Below, piece by piece: positions 10,920 to 23,827 of a stretch of 64,000 nt of DNA (positions within the stretch are counted from its first letter, which is position 1; the number at the start of each line of letters is the position of its first letter). The notes below the pieces were generated by a model that had not been told where the DNA came from, made no database searches, and saw only the letters and a program-made list of their open reading frames with translations. Position numbers and translations under genes: made by a program. Source of the DNA: Psettodes erumei (Eukaryota; Chordata; Actinopteri; Pleuronectiformes; Psettodidae); NCBI GenBank assembly GCA_016785225.1, contig JAFBJZ010000827.1, forward strand, positions 311,501-375,500, read 5' to 3'.

Positions 10920-12797
10920 ATGGCTGTCGGCGGACGTTCAGACAGGGTGAAAGAGGGAAATCAAACATTTTTAATCTTTTGTCGTCATGTTTCAAACCTG
11001 AGGATTCAGCTCCAGTAAGTATTAAATTCACTGACACCCATTACGAATTTCTATCATACATTACAAGGGTGATGAAATATGGCATAGCAATGTGTAATAT
11101 GACGAAAATAAATGTTGAATTGTTACCCCATTTCACTGGCCTCTTGTGGTTGAGGGCTGTTGTTTCGCTGGTGAGACTTCCTATGTGGAGACAAAAGACG
11201 AGTTTAACGAGTTTAATCAAACTTTGTGGGAGAAATTCTGTTTGTCTGAGGTGACCTGACCTTGTGGTAGAAACGTCACTGAACTTGGCTTAAAAAACAT
11301 TTTAAAAACCCAGTTGTATCCCAGTCAAGCTCTTATACGATACATCACAAGCAACATTTTATTTCTCATGATATGTACACAACATTTCATGGTCAGTGCC
11401 ACTTCTCTTGGGCTTTTCATTTGTGCAAAACACGACCACATCCTCTGTTATCATCTGAAACTGCAGATAAAAAACATGTTTGTCGTCAGATAAAATCAGC
11501 CAGAGGCTTTATGGTTGGTTGTTGTCTCTGTAGTGTTAAGATATTTTGTTATCATACTTTGCCCCAGTGATTAATGCTGAATTAATATGATAAAAAAGTC
11601 AATATCTGATTTAAAAAAATAATAAAAATTTAATGGACTCATAATCCATACATTTCACTTTTGTAGACAATATAATTAGAAACATTCAGTCTTTATTCTG
11701 AATATATATGTTGACCATATCTTTGTTTATTATCCTTAATGCTGTTATTATTCCACAAAGATATGACCTCTGTCATCATTTTTGTTTCATTATAGTTTGC
11801 CATGTGTTTCTGTGTATTTCTGATCTCATAGGTTTTAAATATCAGGTGTTATGTTGCGTGACACCAGCGAGTGTTGGCGTCTCATTTCTAAAATGGTGAC
11901 ACTTGCTGCCTCCAACATGTCAATGCAGATAAATGGTTGGTGTGAATGACTGATGTTGGAGTGGAGTTGATATTTTACTGCTCAGGCTTCTGTCATCGTC
12001 AACTTCCTGTCCCATACATGATAAAACATTTAATGCCGCATCTACACACTTTACAGACTTTAAGTGAGCGAAGTGAAATCCTGCGCCCGGGGCTTCAGTT
12101 ACCTTCCCGTAGAGTAGACCCAAATAAAGTTAGTTATATTATAATGCGCTGTGTCTGCAGGTGCCTCACGTGGAGCCGGATCTGAAGCGAGCAGCAAAGG
12201 GACCTACCTGGAAGAAATCCTCCTCAGCAGACTGGACCCGAGGCCCCCCTCCAGCGTGTTCGTCTAAACCTGCCGCAGCGCTCGAGAGGAAGACTGAGCA
12301 GAAAATGTCTGCTGCGCTGCACCAGCTGTTGCTTGGAGAGGCGAAGCGTCTGGGTGAGCATCACCGTTGTTTTATCTAAACCAGAGCCACTTCCTGTGCT
12401 ACTTCTCTTTCTCGCTCTCTGAGTCTTTCCGTATCTCGGCACTCCCTTTGATTGCCAAGATGAGACACACGTGGCAACCCAAACAGAGGAATGTGTTGTC
12501 TAAAACAGATTCTTGCATTTTTAATGGTGCTTTCGTAACTTTTGCTGAAAATGGGGAACAGGATGCCAGACAACGTGGTGAACTTTGTCATAGTCCTCTG
12601 CTGCTGTGACAAGTTTCCCTGTCCTGTTTATTGGGTCAGTCCATTTAGGTTGATTTACTTTCATTTCAGGGAAGAAGGAACTTTCACTCATACCCTGTAA
12701 AGACACTGTACTTACTAATCTTCCCTGCATTAAAACCTATTCACTGTCTGTCGCACAAAGTGGGGAAACCTTAAGAAAGTGGCTGACACATCTTTAA
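10920..12797 (+). CDS. Candidate unrecognised three-exon small gene (115 aa)
   Basis: Three plus-strand segments join in frame: 10920-10946 (ATG, MAVGGRSDR, donor GTGAAA), 12161-12353 (acceptor CTGCAG, donor G|GTGAGC) and 12670-12797 (acceptor TTTCAG, TAA at 12795-12797). The first junction is phase 0 and the second phase 1, and all three agree. The product would be basic and Ser/Pro-rich in the first half (near KKSSSADWTRGPPP), then probably helical (SAALHQLLLGEAKRL), with a C-terminus around LRKWLTHL. I recognise no domain or family. The ATG follows a CCAAT-rich promoter, and an ATTAAA lies 18 bp after the stop. The first exon is the weakest part; translation could instead start at the exon 2 ATG at 12305. 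It might also be a non-coding transcript with a chance frame. Confidence 0.42.
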
Positions 12798-12811
12798 GGC
12801 CTCAGCAGGTG

Positions 12812-12820
12812 TTTATTAAA
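12812..12820. terminator. Overlapping polyadenylation signals on both strands
   Basis: The plus strand carries ATTAAA (12815-12820), 18 bp after the candidate gene's stop. The same bases on the minus strand give AATAAA (12817-12812), about 390 bp after the hao2 stop. The two convergent units would therefore share or overlap their 3' ends. Confidence 0.45.
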
Positions 12821-13204
12821 CCACAAGCACTGGCAGCGTTTCAAACTGTACTGTATGTCATTATGGGTTACAGTGAAATCCGAAAGAAAGGTGCGTCGGT
12901 CTCATAAGTGCCTCCATCCCCTCCACTCCAACAGCAAAAACACTTGCGTTATTCACTTGCTAAATGTGCCGCCGACCCTCAACTTTTCCCCAAGTCACGC
13001 TCTCACCCGCACACTCCGGCACGGATACACACCGGATGTCAGACAAGTCATCTCCAGATCATGGAGGCTGCCTGCATGGATCCTGTTTCATTCTAAACAC
13101 ACAAGTTGTGACGTGAACGTCTTTCACTTCTGTTCAACCCTCTGGATTCGAGCTCTGTTCGCTGGGTGCCGCTGTCGTCCTCGGTGCTGCCCTCTGCTGG
13201 CGAG

Positions 13205-16200
13205 TTACAGTTTGGAGAACTGAATGAGGTTCCTGTTGATTTCGGCCACGTTCCTGCAGCCTGAACGAGACATGACACAAGGAAGTCACCGCGCCGTACT
13301 TGTCCAGGCTCCACTGATCACTTTTCAGTCTGAGTGACCTGACGACTCACCTGATAACGCCATGGACAGGCGGAACTCATCGTTTAAGATTTGCAGCACC
13401 TCCCTCACTCCTTCCTCGCCCTGTAACATCACACAGGAACCCTGGATTACTACAAAAGAAAACCCTGTGATCCTATAATCCACCCACACATTCATCATCA
13501 ATATGCTGCAACTTTAGTTTTGAAGATGTTTGGAAGATCTTCTGTCCTCCTCATGAAACTGAAATTTGTCTTTGGTGAACGTCAAGGAAAGAGGAACACC
13601 AAATCATTCCTGTAAACTGTGACTACAGCATGACAGCTCTCCTGTTTAGGTTGGCAGTGGGCACTTGACTCCACTGTTTGGATCCAGTTCAGTTGAAACC
13701 ACACAGAACTTGGACAAAGGCTTGAGCTCCGACAGTGATTTTCAAGGATAAACATCAGTGGTTAATCTGTGGGATCAAGGCACCGAGACAGCTGAAAAGA
13801 AGTGGCTTCACGTGGCTGTAACACAACTGAAAAATACACACACGACGTGTTGTGTCGCTTCTGCGCCTTGTACCTTGTATGCCAGGCCCCACACTGCCGG
13901 GCGGCCAATGAAAACACACTTGGCGCCCAAGGCCAGCGCTTTCAGCACGTCACTTCCTGTCCTGATGCCTCCGTCCAGATAGATCTCGATCCTGCCCTGC
14001 ACCGTGTCCACGATCTCCGACAGCGCGTCGATCTGTCCGCAGCAGAGGTGGACGTGTCACAAGGCCGAGTATAGAAACTACAACGCCCGAGTTAAACCTC
14101 TTGTATTTTGAAACACAACAAGCTCATGTTATCTGCAGCTCAGGTCAGATACCAGTACTGCAGTACTGTCGAGGTTTCTCACGCTCCACAGTAACTTCCT
14201 GGAGTTACAGCTGGTTGTCAGACGACCTCAATGTGGCAACAAGATTTAGAAGTGCAAAACATCTTGTTTTTACATTTTGGTTTTGTTGGATTTAAACAAT
14301 ACCACGTGTTAATTAGTGAACAAGAGCCTTTAACTTCCAAAGTACTACTACTTCTTGTAGTGCTACAGATACTAGCATTACCACCACTTTACAACTTTTA
14401 TCTGCGTCTTGAAGTTGCTGTCTGACATCTATGAAGACGTGACCTCCAGACACGAGGCGTTCTCAAGTACGATGTGGCCGGCACTTACCGAGGCCGGGCC
14501 TCCGTCCAGCTGTCTCCCCCCGTGGTTTGACACTATGATGCCCTGGACGCCGTGCTCCACGGCCAGCTCGGCGTCCTCCTTGGTCAGGATGCCCTTGATG
14601 ATAATCGGCAGGCGGGTGATGGACTGCAGCCAGTAAACGTCTTTCCAGCTGATGGAGGGGTCCAAGGTGTTGGCCGGGATCCCGTACTCCTCTGGGCCTG
14701 CGGTCTCCTGCTTATGGTGCAGTGCAAATACAACTGCTTTCAGTGTCCACGTGATAAACTCATGGAATACTTCATGCTGCGATTAAACCATCTTGGACTA
14801 TATGCGGATTTATGGTGGAAAGAACTACCAGTTGCATCTCATTTCTGTAAATGAAATCAAACCAAACGTACTGTTACCTGGAACACGCCATCGAAGTTCT
14901 TGACCTTGAGGTGGGGCGGCAGCTTGAACTGGTTGCGGATGTCGTTGCGGCGCTTCCCGGTGTACGGGACGTCGACGGTGAGCACCAGGGCCTTGTAGCC
15001 CAGCGCCTCCACGCGGTGCACGATCTGCTCAGACAGCTTCCGGTCGCGGTACACATAGAGCTGGAACCAGCGGTAGCCGTTGGGCGCGGCCGCCACGATC
15101 TCCTCCACCGAGCAGGTGGAGTAGGTGCTGGTGATGTAGCAGGTGTTGAGCGCCTCCGTGGCTGTGTGGCGGGTGGTAGGAGAAGTTACTGCTGTGGTCA
15201 GCGAGGGGTCGGGTTTAATAGTTTAACTTAAATATCAATAATAAAAATATTAAACTCCTTTTTATTGACTGAAATATTTGTAGTAAAAATAAATAGACCA
15301 ACACTGCATCTTCCATGCAGAACAAGATTACTTCAATTGTATGCAATTGTATGCCATCTAGTGTTGGCTATGTGTACTACAAGTGGAAGAAAAAGACTTA
15401 TAACATGCCAAAAAAAAAAAAAGGCTCCATCACTTCCACCAGGTTAGCAGCACCCCCACCCTCACCCCCACCCCCACAGTCCTCACCCCGGGCCGTGGCC
15501 ACCTCCCCCTCGTGCCAGGCCAGGCAGTGGAAGGCGGTGGGCGCGATGCCGACCGGAAAGCTGATTTCCGTCCCCTGCACCGTGGTCCGGGTGTCGCTCA
15601 CGGACACGTCCCGCAGGATGCGAGGCCTCAGACGGATCCTGAGCGCGGATAAACGTGTCAGCAAAGGCGTCCGCACAGTTCACAAACCAAATACGTTGAG
15701 TCTTCAAAGCTTTACTAACAAAACAGAAGAGCCTGAGCAGAAATCGACCAATTGAACAGTTGCAGCTGCAACACGCATAAAATCCTCTGCCATGATGTGT
15801 TTTTATGCCACAGCTCTTATACAGTGTTTATATAATGACCAGACCGTTGGTTTTTGTCTAATCCAGCAAAAAGCAATACCCAACAAAGACACAGACGTTC
15901 TTATGTTGATCCAAGCCTCATATAAAGCTCCAAGACTAAAACACTTGGGCCTGCAGACGTGACACAGAGCTGCAAAATGTTACGATGCAGCGTCGTCAAA
16001 TAAAGCCGTTCCTCAGACCATAACGTGCTGTTTCTGTGAGACAAGCTGTGTTTCTCTGAGTAAAGAGACACAAGACGCTTGTTTTCCCAAAGCTCTGACT
16101 GTACATCATCTTTCCAGGACAACCTTCTATTCCTTATGGGGGTGGGGGGGTGTCTCTAACCTGACCCCGGTTGCGCCGGCAAACAAATCCCCAGTAACGT

Positions 16201-16729
16201 GCTCGCTGGAGCTGCAGCGAGGACGAGCAGTCGCTCGTTATAAAGACGTGAGCAAAGCTGCGAGGAATGCACGAGAAGACACACAAAGGACAAGTCAGAA
16301 CCCTGTATCGCTGTCCCACTGGTAACGCAACTTTCAAAACAGGGTAAAATGTAAGCGCCTGTTTGTGATTACAAAGGCAAACACACACACACACACACAC
16401 ACTGCTGTGTATGATTTGCAGCTGTCCAAAGTCCACACAAGCTTGAATTTACTGCCTTTTTACAGCAGGAACGTGGAAACTAGCTCAGGCTGTCTGCAGG
16501 CACGATGTTTATGATGATTACGATCGCTACGCGTAGAAAACGCAGAAACCGCGTGCTTGGTGATGTCCTTGTGCGCGCGGCTGAACTCTGTCTTTCACCT
16601 CTTGTAGGCCAGCAGGTTGTCGTCCCTGGTGCAGCACTCGTCCGCTCCAGCTGCGTAATAATCCCAGGTGGCCTTCGAGAGATGCTCCTTAGCATACTCC
16701 TCAAAATCTGTCAGGCATACCATCGCCAT
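13205..16729 (-). CDS. hao2: 2-hydroxyacid oxidase 2 (peroxisomal)
   Basis: An FMN-dependent peroxisomal enzyme that oxidises 2-hydroxy acids to 2-oxo acids and produces hydrogen peroxide. Seven coding exons on the minus strand (16729-16599, 15638-15487, 15161-14878, 14707-14489, 14032-13874, 13420-13351, 13260-13205) give 356 aa; human HAO2 has about 351. All junctions are GT/AG and phase-consistent. Active-site landmarks of the glycolate oxidase family are present: Tyr24 in DYYAAGAD, Lys227 in IIIKGILTKEDAE, and His251/Arg254 in VSNHGGRQLDG. The FMN phosphate-binding part YLDGGIRTGSDVLKALALGA follows. The protein ends FSKL, a canonical PTS1 peroxisomal signal. The string KRIRLRPRILRDVSVSDTRT identifies HAO2 rather than HAO1. 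The start is ATG 16729-16727; a second in-frame ATG is two codons later. A possible acceptor upstream of the ATG suggests a non-coding first exon. Confidence 0.96.
16381..16402. repeat. (AC)n microsatellite in hao2 intron 1
   Basis: Eleven uninterrupted AC units between hao2 coding exons 1 and 2. Confidence 0.95.
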
Positions 16730-17440
16730 CTCTCCACAGAGACCTCCCTCTCTGCAGTGTTGGACACACACACACACACACATCATAAATATTCACTGTG
16801 ATGTTGATTAATACCGACAAGCACGATAAAACATCAACGAGATAATCCCCCGTCGACGCTGAGTTTTTACTGCACGCACAAACTGCGATGTGATGTAATT
16901 CAACACAATAACTATAATATCTGTCATGTTAAACATAATTAGCGACACTATTTGTATTCTGTGTTAACACAACCAGCCATTCAGTGTCATCTGGAAATGC
17001 TGCTCCGCATGTGCGACAAATTGCCACAGGCACCAAAACGGTGGAAAAAAAAAAACAGAGTGGGTGCATGAAAATCACGGCGTCAAAACTCACCGCAAAC
17101 GACGGATCTGTCATAAACAAAGTCGCTCGCTGTCACGTGACGCATCCCGCTCTGACGACCGTCGCCGCAACATCCCGGCGCGGACATAAAACTCCCCTCG
17201 TATCGGATAAAACGGGTTTAAGTCCTCGCGTCTGTGTCGAGCGCTCTCAGCGTTGTTGCTTTTGTGTCGGCCCGAGTCCAAATTTTCACGGGGCCGCTGT
17301 GAAAGCCACCGAGCAGCGTGCGTGACCCCGGGGCGACCCCGGCTCTCATTGTGTTCCCGCGAGCTGGAAATGTGCTGATGGTGACTGCAGCCACAGCGAG
17401 GACAAGAGGGGTCGGGCGCAAGTGCTCTGCGCTCCAGATG
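16730..17440. other. hao2 upstream region with a GC-rich promoter-like segment
   Basis: No coding exon. The segment 17100-17430 is CpG-rich and contains the perfect palindrome GTCACGTGAC at 17132-17141, a USF/TFE-type E-box. This could be the hao2 promoter with a non-coding first exon; no TATA box is obvious. Confidence 0.4.
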
Positions 17441-17487
17441 GCACGTACAGTACTACATGTGGGCATTTACACGGCCTGCACATATAC

Positions 17488-17515
17488 GTACTGTACATGT
17501 TATCATGTACAGTAC
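17488..17515. repeat. Perfect 12-bp inverted repeat with 4-bp loop
   Basis: GTACTGTACATG (17488-17499), loop TTAT, then its exact reverse complement (17504-17515). It is followed by short ACAGTATGTGT tandems. The unit could form a hairpin or cruciform. Confidence 0.9.
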
Positions 17516-17559
17516 ATGTACAGTATGTGTACAGTATGTGTGTGTGGGGTTCTGCTGTC

Positions 17560-19240
17560 ATATATCGGCCTTTATTTGTCTTTATGCTGATAACAGTTAA
17601 AAATATTTTTCTAAGCCCCTAAAAAACAGTGAATAATTGGCATTAATCGAAGAATAAATAAAAAAGAGTTTCTAATGGAGATAGCGAAGTTAAAGAATAT
17701 TTCGTCACGTGTATTTACACCCGGAAGTAGCTCTTTATTGAAGTAAATGGTGAAATATGACACCATAATAAAAATAAGTGAAATAATAACTTATGCAGTT
17801 AAGTATATATGGACATAAAATTATAATTAAAGACGGTACAAGTTAAATGTTAATATCCACAACTGACGCACATGGCCCGTGTGTGTTTGTTTTTGTAGGA
17901 TATTTGGGGATCTGAGGTGTACTTTATATTTCATAATATGAAATTACAGATAGTGGAGCAAGGTGCCACATTTATACTGTGTGTATGTATATGTGTGTGT
18001 ATAGTTGTTTATATTGGCATTTCCTGCCAAGATGGAGCAGTAGCGACAGGTAGGGAAAGACTACGCCCGAAACCGACGACTTGACACACCTGTCATGTTT
18101 AGTTAGCTAGTTAGCTTCTTGGTAGCTACCAGCGCGGGACCAAAATTTACGACTGACCAGACTGCAGACTCGAAGAATGCCGAAGAGACCGGCTCGGCGA
18201 CTCGGAGCTCGCCGGATTCGTTCGTTTACCTCTGTAAGGTTAGCCTGTTAGCCGTTAGCCGTTTAGCCGATTAGCCTTTTAGCCTGTTAGCTCGTGGATA
18301 TTACTCCTGACTGCTGCTCCCTTCAAACTTCAGGAAGACTCGCTGCTGGAGTTTAGTTAAGTTACACCTTTTCAATTCCTGTTTTATATTTTGATTTAAA
18401 CACGTCGACCTTCTGCGGTTTAAGTTTTATTGAGCCTGAGCTGGTTTTGAGGACCGAAGCTAGCAATATTGTTAAGTATTACGTTTTTAATTTCAGTTTA
18501 CAGAAAAATACTAAAGCCTGTAATTTTTAAATTTAAACAACTACAAATTAGTAGATGAGGAAAATCTAAATTAATATATCAGTCTTATAAAGCTATAGCT
18601 ATAAGGTAGGCAGTAAAATAAATTAAAGTATTATATAATTTCTAGATTAATAATTAACTCACCGACTACAGATGTTCATTGTCTGTCAGTGGAGCTTCTT
18701 CTCTCCTGATAGACTCATAACCTGTGAAGAAAGGGTTCCCATTACTACTGCTCACAGTACTGCTAACACTGCCACGCCTACCAGTACTGATACTTCTACT
18801 GCAATTGCAACTACTACCACAGCTACTGCTTCTATTGTCTGTACTGCTACAAATATTTCATGCAGACCACAGCAAATACTGACACTACAGTACTGTTCTA
18901 CAAATATACTCCTGCACTGCTACTACCACACTTACTGCCACTCATATTACATATATTGTTTATACTATTACTACAGTAAATCCTGCTGCTGTGGCGCTAC
19001 TTTCAGTTCATGAATATAACATTAGCCGTAGCAATAATACTACTGTACATATTATAAAAATCCTCAACTGAGGCGTTGGGTTTTCACACATTTTTCTTAT
19101 TGTCTCCTACTAAGCCACAAAAACAAGTACTACTATTGTAAATACAATTTCCTGTGCGTCCACCACTGGTGCAGTTACATGTACTACTAATGGCATCAAA
19201 ACTAATGACCTGTATTCATTCAAAGAAATAATTATCTGTG
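17560..19240. other. Non-coding stretch with TTAGCC-type and (ACT)-type low-complexity DNA
   Basis: Around 18239-18295 there is a run of GTTAGCC-like heptamers. From 18735 to 19000 lies a decayed trinucleotide tract dominated by ACT/TAC, which translates to a spurious Thr/Ala/Ser-rich frame. At 18177-18233 an ATG frame (MPKRPARRLGARRIRSFTS) ends at a GTAAGG donor and could be a first exon or part of an old element, but no partner exon was found. Confidence 0.45.
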
Positions 19241-22200
19241 GCTGCAGAGTTGAGACAAAAGTTAAAGCCTGTGGATCTAATTAACTGCTTGTATTTATAC
19301 AGAAACTCGTGTATTTTCTGTCATGATACACATGTATTACTCCGCAGTACATACAGCGTCAGGGTCAGTGTTGTGTGGGCGTTCAGCTGTGAACACTTGA
19401 GGGCAGTGCAGCACCGAATGAACCAAAGTCCACTCTTAAATAAGCTCCATTCAACATCTGTGAAAGCAGGTAAACACCAGCGGAGTGTGTGTCGGTGCCG
19501 CACACACACACACACACACACACACGCTCTATAGAAAAAAACATAACTGACCTCTGATGTCACACATGTTACTGCTGTAAACACGACGTTACCACTACAC
19601 ACTTTACAACACTGAACAAACTTTGTAGTAGAATGTATCTGTGGTCATTTTAAAACTCGTACTTTTACTGTACTTTCATCCCTTTAATTCACTTAAAACA
19701 GAAATTACAGTACACGACTCCCACTGCACAGTACTACTAGTACTAGAGTTATTTTCTCACTGATTTCTTCTTCTTATTATTAGGTGTTTTAACGGTCGCT
19801 TTATTGATTTTCAGTGCGTCTGGATTTGTGCGACCAACCCGAGGCTCTGCGTCCCGTGGAGGTGGTGAAAGGACCCGCTGAATGGCCGCCGAGAGCGCAT
19901 TGTCCAGGTGAGTTTCTAGAATACCTGGTGTTTGGTATTTAGCGTGCGGCCTCAACCTGGATTATTAGTTGTGCTCGTCACCGGGGCATAAACACGTTGC
20001 TATCTTTAATCTGTGCGGTGGCCGAGCGCCAGGTGTCCACGCGTGGGTGAAAGGTAAACAACTGAAGGTCGCACAGCGTAAATAAATACAGTCGGTGACG
20101 TGGATAAAATCAGCGTCTTACCTTAACCTGAGCTGCTTGGCAGGCTGACGGTACGTGTTGGTTCCCCCTCTCATGTGACGGGGTCGTGTCAGAGGGCATG
20201 CCGACCCCCCCCCACCCCCACCCTCACCACCACCACCACCTCCAGCCCCACCTCCCTCTCACAGTGCGACGCTCCTCCCACAGTGGCCCAGCACCAGCTA
20301 AGCCTGTCGTCAGCACTCTGGGCCCCGGCCTCTCTTTGTGCCCAAAACACAAGCTCGCTCAGGTCGAGTGTTGGTAGGAGCAGCAAATACCTCCTTCCTT
20401 CCTTCCTTCCTTCCTTCCTTCCTTCACACTTTCCTCTTTAACTTCTCTCCCTCCCTGTGTTTTGAATATTAATGAAGCTCTGAGTCAATCAGTGTCCGTC
20501 CAGGAGCAAATGATTTGCTCGTCCTGGCTCGTAAATTAATCTTCACCGCACAAGTAAGCGCCGTCCTTCTCCTTCGGCCCCTCGGTATCTGCTTCTCCTC
20601 AGAGCTTTTGGTTCGCATTAAGCGTCGCTCGCAGATCGCTTTATTAGGGAGTCTGAGAGTAATCGACTTCATCAGGCTCTGATGGAAGACGTATGAGCGG
20701 CAAAAGCTTAGAAAACCAAACAAACGGGAACGTTTGCGCCGTGCCAGCGCTCCCTCTGTGGAAACGTGAACCCTGTCAAACCAAGCGTGGACAGGTGTTT
20801 CGAGGGTCTTTACGGCACAGATGTCTCGCAGCCTTTGATATGATCAGCCCCCCCCCACACACACACACACACACACACCTGTGAGCGATGGACGGTCTCA
20901 GCTCGCCGTGGAGGAAACAGAACACGGCGAGAAGTTGTTCAAGTGTTTTAAAACAGCAGTGGGGTGCAGCGATGGTAAATTAGATTGTCTCGCTCTTATT
21001 CATTACGTGTTTGGAATTGAATTTACTCTTTGTAAATGTAATATCTTTTGGTAACAAAACCTGGCATGTTGGGAGACGTCTGTCTTTGGATTTACACGTT
21101 TTTTTTATTCGGGCTCCTTCAACGAAAGAGGCCGGGCTGAACTCCGAACGAGTCGGACCCCCGCTCGGGAGGTGCGGGGCGTTACCTGCTCCGAGAGGAG
21201 GTGCAAATTGCGTTAATCCGCAGCTGGCCTCGGTGCCGAACGCCGCCGAGTCGGCTCTGGCTCCGGGGCCGCCGGTTCTGGAGGCGCTGGACGTTCAGCT
21301 GAGTGGAAAACCTGTTCCACATGGCGGCTGAGGCTCTGCCCCGAGGCAGCGCGCCGCAGCACATGTGTGTTGAATTGTCAAGGTGTTATCGTGCCCTGGC
21401 GGGACTCCGAGCTCCTCCACCTCTGTCTCTCCCGTGTTTATTATCAGACTAAATACCGCCGAGTCCACGGACGCGGGGCGCAAACGCTTTCGTTGGACTC
21501 TGCGGCGAGGCCGAACGCTGACGGCTGTCCATCACCGTGGCAAAGGACGTGATCTGTGGGAACAGGTTTACCTGCACAAGTCCGAACATAAGAGCAATAA
21601 ATCATCAGATTTAAAAAGATGTACATGAATGGTATAATACTTCATGAAATATTTTTAAAAAATACATTAAATTTATAGAAATTTTGGCTCTTTTAGTTGA
21701 TAAATACTTTCGGAAAAGTTTTTTTAAAGCCAGAATCATAAATTAATCATCGTTCTTAATAAAGTGATTAATTTGGGTTTTAGAGGATCTGCCGTTTTTT
21801 TCTGGGGGGGTGTCGGTGGAAAACGTTGTTCAGGGGGGTGAGACAAAGGCAGAAGAGCGAACAGCGTGGCGGCCGTTAATGTCATGTCGCGCCTGGGTGA
21901 TGGACGTCCACGCCATTTGATGTCTGAGCGCGCAGTCACGCCGTATCAGACGCCCATGATTCAAGCCATGCACGTGTGTGTGTGTGTGTGTGTGTAAGCG
22001 TTATTTGCCCCCAATCCAAAAGAGGGGAGGGGCGTGTCATAATTTGAGCGGAGGAAGCCGTGACAACTCGGCGGCGGCCGCGTTGAGACGTAAACGCCGT
22101 CTCCGTCTGATGAAATTACGCTAAAGGGAACCTGACGTCTCCGCACTGTGTTCCTTCAGGGAAGGGTTAGTTGGACGTGACACGGGACAGGAAGTGGAGG

Positions 22201-22700
22201 GACTTGTTGAAAAGCGAGGGCGCGATGAGAGGAGACGTTTGACTTATTTCAAATCAAACTTTATTGAGTGTCCGTCTCTTAACGACGCGGTTTAAGTTGT
22301 TTGTCCTTCAGCTGGAAACTCAAACGTCCAAAACCTCCCGTCCCATTTTCTCATTTTCATTTTCACGCCGACACTCGATTCCTGTGACGTTTGTAATGAT
22401 AATGTGCGTCGTCGCACACGGTTTCCAGCTTGTGTGCGTATGTTTGTGTGTTCAAACTCATTGTCACGCACAAAGGGTGGAATCAGGTTTCACCCCATCC
22501 AGTGCAGCAAAACACAAAATGCCACTCGCGATCTTTTCCCATTTGCTCGCCGCACACGCCGTCAGAGGGTTTTGTTGTGTGGCGCGCGGAGTTCAGTCGG
22601 ACTGTTTGTGTTGTTGTGGTTTGCTCTAGTTTGATGCTTCAGATCAACAACAAACGACGTCTGGTTGGTCATCTGCAGTTTTGCAGGTGCATTGCGGAGA
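19241..22700. other. Intergenic DNA with short repeats and a GC-rich patch
   Basis: No gene can be supported. It holds (CA)n at 19501-19525, (CTTC)n at 20393-20425, (AC)n at 20857-20878 and (GT)n at 21973-21995. A CpG-rich patch at about 21120-21540 has only short shadow frames. Confidence 0.5.
20393..20425. repeat. (CTTC)n tetranucleotide microsatellite
   Basis: About eight tandem copies of the CTTC/TTCC unit. Confidence 0.95.
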
Positions 22701-22712
22701 TGCCCTGACAGG

Positions 22713-22751
<39 letters not shown>

Positions 22752-23787
22752 CTTCTTCACGGCCCTTCTTAAAAAAAAAAAAAAAAAAACACACACAACA
22801 CACAACAAAAACTTCTCATTCAAAACACATTTCCTCAGCCTCTTTTGTTCGGCGTCTCTCCCAAACTCCACCAAGCCAAAAAGAGAAGGAGGTGAACGAA
22901 TCCAACACATCCAAATTTATTAAACAGCATCCAACAACATCAGCGACACGCCCGAGTAGAGGTCCAATGGACAGATGTGTCGTTGGGAGCTCCGGACCCC
23001 GTCCCGTAGGTGAGGAGCCTATGTTGTGTTTGCAGTGCGACTTCAGGGGGATTTCCTACTTTCAGATAACATTTTAAATCGGGGCCGAAAGTGGCGTGAC
23101 TGATAACTCGGTTCTCGGGGGGGGTTGGGTTAAATTTGGGCACGGACGAGGAAAAAGTTCCCGCCAGCGGCTTCAGAGACTTCTGGCATGTGTGCGCTGG
23201 TTGTCGTTCTGTTTCTCTTTGTCTTTCAGCAAAACACTCACTTATTTTCTCCAAGAGGGAAATAATGTTCCGTAGTAAAAATACAAGAAAGTGCTTTGAA
23301 GTTTGGAGGGGGGGGGGGGCAAAAACTTTTGTCTAACAAGCCGCTCCAAACCCGGCGTCCTCGTGCGCGGCCACGTGAACCCTTTTACTGGGGGCGAGCG
23401 CTTGAACTCGCCTTCGGGGACACGGAGACTTGACGTGAAAATAAAAGGACGCGTAAAAAAACAAAAAAACAAAAAAGGCACATGAAACTCTTCCACTTAA
23501 TAATCTGGAATAAATACGCCGGAATGATTCTTTCTGATCAGCGGAAACCTCCGCCTCAGCTTTGATTTCGTGCCCGCGCGAGAAACGAGAGCAGCGCCGC
23601 CGCCGTGCCACGAGCAGCTCCTCTCGCGTCCAATCAGTCGCCGCTGAAACGCGAATCCGCCCGCGACGTTTTCTCTAATCAGCTCCCTCTCCTGCTCCGC
23701 TTTCGCTCGAATTATGCAAATGGAGACGGCAGTAACCTGGTCGATTAGGATCAAACCCGAAACTCATCCTGCTGCTTTTTGATTTCC

Positions 23788-23827
<40 letters not shown>

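Noticed and set aside
12855..12891. Short plus-strand segment ending at a GTGCGT donor after a TTACAG acceptor
   Set aside because: It would be a 17-bp micro-exon lying beyond the stop and poly(A) signal of the candidate gene, with no downstream partner.
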